Source of the DNA: Gemmatimonadota bacterium
Lineage (GTDB): Bacteria; Latescibacterota; UBA2968; UBA8231
Assembly: GCA_009840005.1 (NCBI GenBank)
Contig: VXOR01000095.1
Coordinates: 1 to 54,287 of the forward strand
Reading direction: 5' to 3'
DNA length: 54,287 bases
Within the stretch, counting starts at the first letter, position 1. Each line of letters starts with the position of its first letter. The translations under genes were made by a program, and so were the position numbers. Positions 52,483 through 54,287 of the stretch are shown one piece after another. The notes below the pieces were generated by a model. That model searched no databases, was not told the DNA's origin, and saw only the letters and a program-made list of their open reading frames with translations.

Positions 52483-52529
52483 GCAGTTGTTCCGGCTTGC
52501 CTAGAGGATTCCTCCGCTGAGCTTTTCCG

Positions 52530-53660
52530 CTAGCTTCTTCGGGAACTCGGCTCGACTTGTGCGACGAAGAAATCGTCGGGGAGGATGCTCTTGGTCTCGA
52601 CCCCGTGACTGTACTCGGGCAGCCCGATCGTCGTCACCACGCCCATGGCCGTGAAGTGCTCGCACTCGCCGCTGGCCCCGCTCTTATTGCCTCCGCCGTG
52701 GCCGCGCAGCCAGGCGTCGTCGATGACGCGCATCCCCTTCCACATGCCTCGAGTGGCATTGAGGTGGCCGAAGCGCGCCAGGTCCGAGGCGCTGATGACG
52801 ACCCAACCCGGGCCGCTGCGCACGACTTGGCCGCCGATCTCGTAGGGTGGGTCGAGGTAGGTGTACGCGTCTGGAATGGTGGGGTAGAGGTGTTTCCGCT
52901 CTTTTACGTCGCCGCCGGCAAGCCAGTCCCAGCGCTCGTACGGGATGCCAATGGCGTCGAATAGGCGCTCTTGGATCACGTCTTTGAGGTCGCGGCCCCA
53001 AACGTAGGTTAGCGCTTGGCCCAAGCGCCAGAAGCCGGCGCTGCTGTACAGCCCTTGGGTGCCCGGTTCGGCATGGGCGTAGCAGTCGTAGAAGGGATCG
53101 CCCGTCCACTGGGCCCATGCGGGGATGCCGGGAACTGCGTCCCGCTCTTCGAGACCCGTGCGCTGCTCCTGCCAGCGATTGCCGATTTCAAAGGGAAAGC
53201 CGCCCCAGTGCAGGCTCTCGTCACGCCGCCCGATCAAGTGACGCCAGGTGAGTTTTTGGTGGTGGCCACAATCGAGGTACTTGTGCTCGTGCGACAGTTG
53301 CCCAGCTCCGGTCCACGTCTGGTGGATCGGCTCGTCCGGGTCGAGGAGGCCGTCGCCAACGGCCGCGCCCAGCGCTACCCACGTCAGGGCCTTGCCGACC
53401 GAGGCCGTTTGATGCCGATAGTGGGGGTCGCCCCAAGCGTGCACTAGGTATCCGCCGCGCGTGAGCACGGCACCGTACTGGTTGCCGCTGTGGTCTTCGC
53501 CGCCAAAGCTCGCCCCTCTGACATCGAGGCTGGCCAGCCAGGCGGCGAATTTCCGCGCATCGAGACCGGCTTCGGCGGGCGCAATCTGTATCCAGTCGCG
53601 ATCCGGGTACGCGACCCAGTCCGGTACTTGTATCGTTGCCGTCGGGGCGATTAGATTCAT
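52530..53660 (-). CDS. Class C beta-lactamase-like serine hydrolase
   Basis: A 376-residue protein of the serine beta-lactamase/DD-peptidase/esterase group. The nucleophile motif SxxK is visible in TASVGKALTW, and the tyrosine motif appears as GLYSSAGFWRLGQAL (YSS in place of YxN). A late HGGGNKSG segment replaces the KTG-type triad. No signal peptide is seen. Many such environmental proteins are esterases rather than drug-resistance enzymes, so no resistance is inferred. It is divergent from the last gene of the window. Confidence 0.82.
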   Translation of the reverse strand: MNLIAPTATIQVPDWVAYPDRDWIQIAPAEAGLDARKFAAWLASLDVRGASFGGEDHSGNQYGAVLTRGGYLVHAWGDPHYRHQTASVGKALTWVALGAAVGDGLLDPDEPIHQTWTGAGQLSHEHKYLDCGHHQKLTWRHLIGRRDESLHWGGFPFEIGNRWQEQRTGLEERDAVPGIPAWAQWTGDPFYDCYAHAEPGTQGLYSSAGFWRLGQALTYVWGRDLKDVIQERLFDAIGIPYERWDWLAGGDVKERKHLYPTIPDAYTYLDPPYEIGGQVVRSGPGWVVISASDLARFGHLNATRGMWKGMRVIDDAWLRGHGGGNKSGASGECEHFTAMGVVTTIGLPEYSHGVETKSILPDDFFVAQVEPSSRRS

Positions 53661-53767
53661 GGTTTAACTTCTCTGTGTAGTGTATTGTAAGGATCTTTTT
53701 GGGCGCTTGGTCAAGGTCGAGTTCATGGTCGACTTCTGCCCGATGCGCCCGGATACACGGACATCGC

Positions 53768-54287
53768 ATGATCAAACTCGGCTGCAACGCCATGCTGCGG
53801 GTCGCCGAAGACCTGCCCTATGCCGATAAGGAAGACCCGCGCAACTGGCTGGACATCGCCGCCTTGGTGCGCCAGATCCGCGCCTGGGACCTCGACGTGG
53901 TCGACTTTCAGCTTTTCCGCGGCTTCCGCGCCCGGGACCCGGCCTATCTGCGCTCCATCAAGGCCCTCTGCCAGCAGTGCGGCCTGCCCATTGGCTTTTT
54001 GGGCGTGGGCCGCGGCTTTGTCGGCGTCGAGCAGATCGACGGCCGCCCCGAGGGCGTTGCCCTGCCCCAAGCCGACCGCCGCCAGCGCATTGCCGAAGTC
54101 AAAGAGGGCATTGATCTGGCCGCCTTTATGGGCGCGCCCTTGGTCCGCCTCTTCGGGGGGGGGCGCCCCCCCCCCCCCCCCCCCCCCCGGCGGGGGGGGG
54201 GCGGCCATTGGGGCGGGCGAGAGGGGGGGGGCGACGCCCGCGGGCAAGGGGGGGTGGGTGGGGGGCCCCCCCCCGGGGGGTTATAAA
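53768..54287 (+). CDS. Sugar phosphate isomerase/epimerase-like TIM barrel (partial, corrupted end)
   Basis: The first ~128 residues are a normal TIM-barrel start of the xylose-isomerase-like superfamily: MIKLGCNAMLRVAEDLPYAD, DLDVVDFQLFRGF, CGLPIGFLGVGRGF and EGIDLAAFMGAPLVRLFGG. After about 54155 the frame runs through C and G homopolymers and encodes only Pro, Arg and Gly. This is not a real protein sequence. The gene is therefore cut by the window edge, and the last ~130 bases should not be trusted. Confidence 0.75.
54155..54287. other. Homopolymer C/G run, likely assembly artefact
   Basis: The final bases are dominated by long C and G runs, with almost no T or A. This abrupt change inside a gene is typical of a degraded contig end in metagenomic assembly. 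Confidence 0.85.

Noticed and set aside
1..54287. tRNA or rRNA genes
   Set aside because: I saw no cloverleaf with the conserved GTTCGA arm or rRNA-like stretch, though a covariance search was not possible.

Overview
The window is about 60% GC and comes from a diderm (Gram-negative type) bacterium. It has a TonB-dependent outer-membrane receptor, a BatA-like von Willebrand protein, a lipoprotein with a lipobox, UppP and an exopolysaccharide cluster. The mix of phytanoyl-CoA-type dioxygenases, enolase-superfamily enzymes, carbon-nitrogen hydrolases, sugar-isomerase TIM barrels and a paralogous glycosidase-like family recalls uncultured FCB-type lineages such as Latescibacterota or Poribacteria. 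That assignment is inferred from gene content only. The last ~130 bases collapse into C/G homopolymers, which looks like the degraded end of a metagenomic contig.

Layout. 1-4.3 kb: tail of an unknown gene, a TonB receptor, rimO and a translationally coupled DUF971 gene. 4.4-7.6 kb (minus): sixA-like, ptsN-like and batA-like genes, with a duplicated 3' end. 7.7-15.6 kb (plus): UPF0047-like protein, phosphomannomutase, O-antigen ligase, two glycosyltransferases and a polyprenyl-phosphate sugar transferase, which together form an exopolysaccharide locus. 15.6-17.6 kb (minus): AAA ATPase plus DUF4276/TOPRIM-like protein, a possible split OLD-type defence pair. 17.7-21.2 kb (minus): two uncharacterised proteins, a secreted protein with a strong terminator, HpcH/HpaI aldolase and uppP. 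21.3-23.7 kb (plus): RspA/ManD-like dehydratase and a divergent acetate-kinase homologue. 23.7-25.8 kb (plus): Septu-like ATPase and HNH pair. 25.9-31.6 kb: hydrolase, pentahaem cytochrome-TPR protein, DUF4926, ASPIC/UnbV lipoprotein. 31.7-32.5 kb (minus): HEPN-like protein and partner. 32.6-34.9 kb (minus): carbon-nitrogen hydrolase and a beta-propeller glycosidase-like protein.

35.1-40.4 kb (plus) is the most interesting part. It is a four-gene anti-phage locus: an Orc1/Cdc6-like AAA ATPase with a C-terminal winged helix, a TIR-SAVED effector, a CD-NTase ending in glycine, and an E2-E1 fusion (Cap2-like). This is a type II CBASS core without a Cap3 (JAB) protease, and with an AAA gene at its head that is not a standard CBASS part. 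The expected mechanism is that the E2-E1 protein primes the CD-NTase through its C-terminal Gly, the CD-NTase makes a cyclic oligonucleotide, SAVED binds it, and the TIR domain destroys NAD+. The right edge abuts a decayed copy of a gene that is intact 3 kb downstream, suggesting an insertion or deletion boundary.

40.7-54.3 kb: orphan Phd antitoxin, rhodanese, two PhyH-type dioxygenases, a second carbon-nitrogen hydrolase, two paralogous glycosidase-like proteins, two TIM-barrel sugar-isomerase-like genes (one cut by the contig end), a double GNAT protein, an enolase-superfamily protein lacking one metal ligand, a GHL-type TIM-barrel protein and a class C beta-lactamase-like hydrolase. This looks like scavenging of sugars and organic acids.
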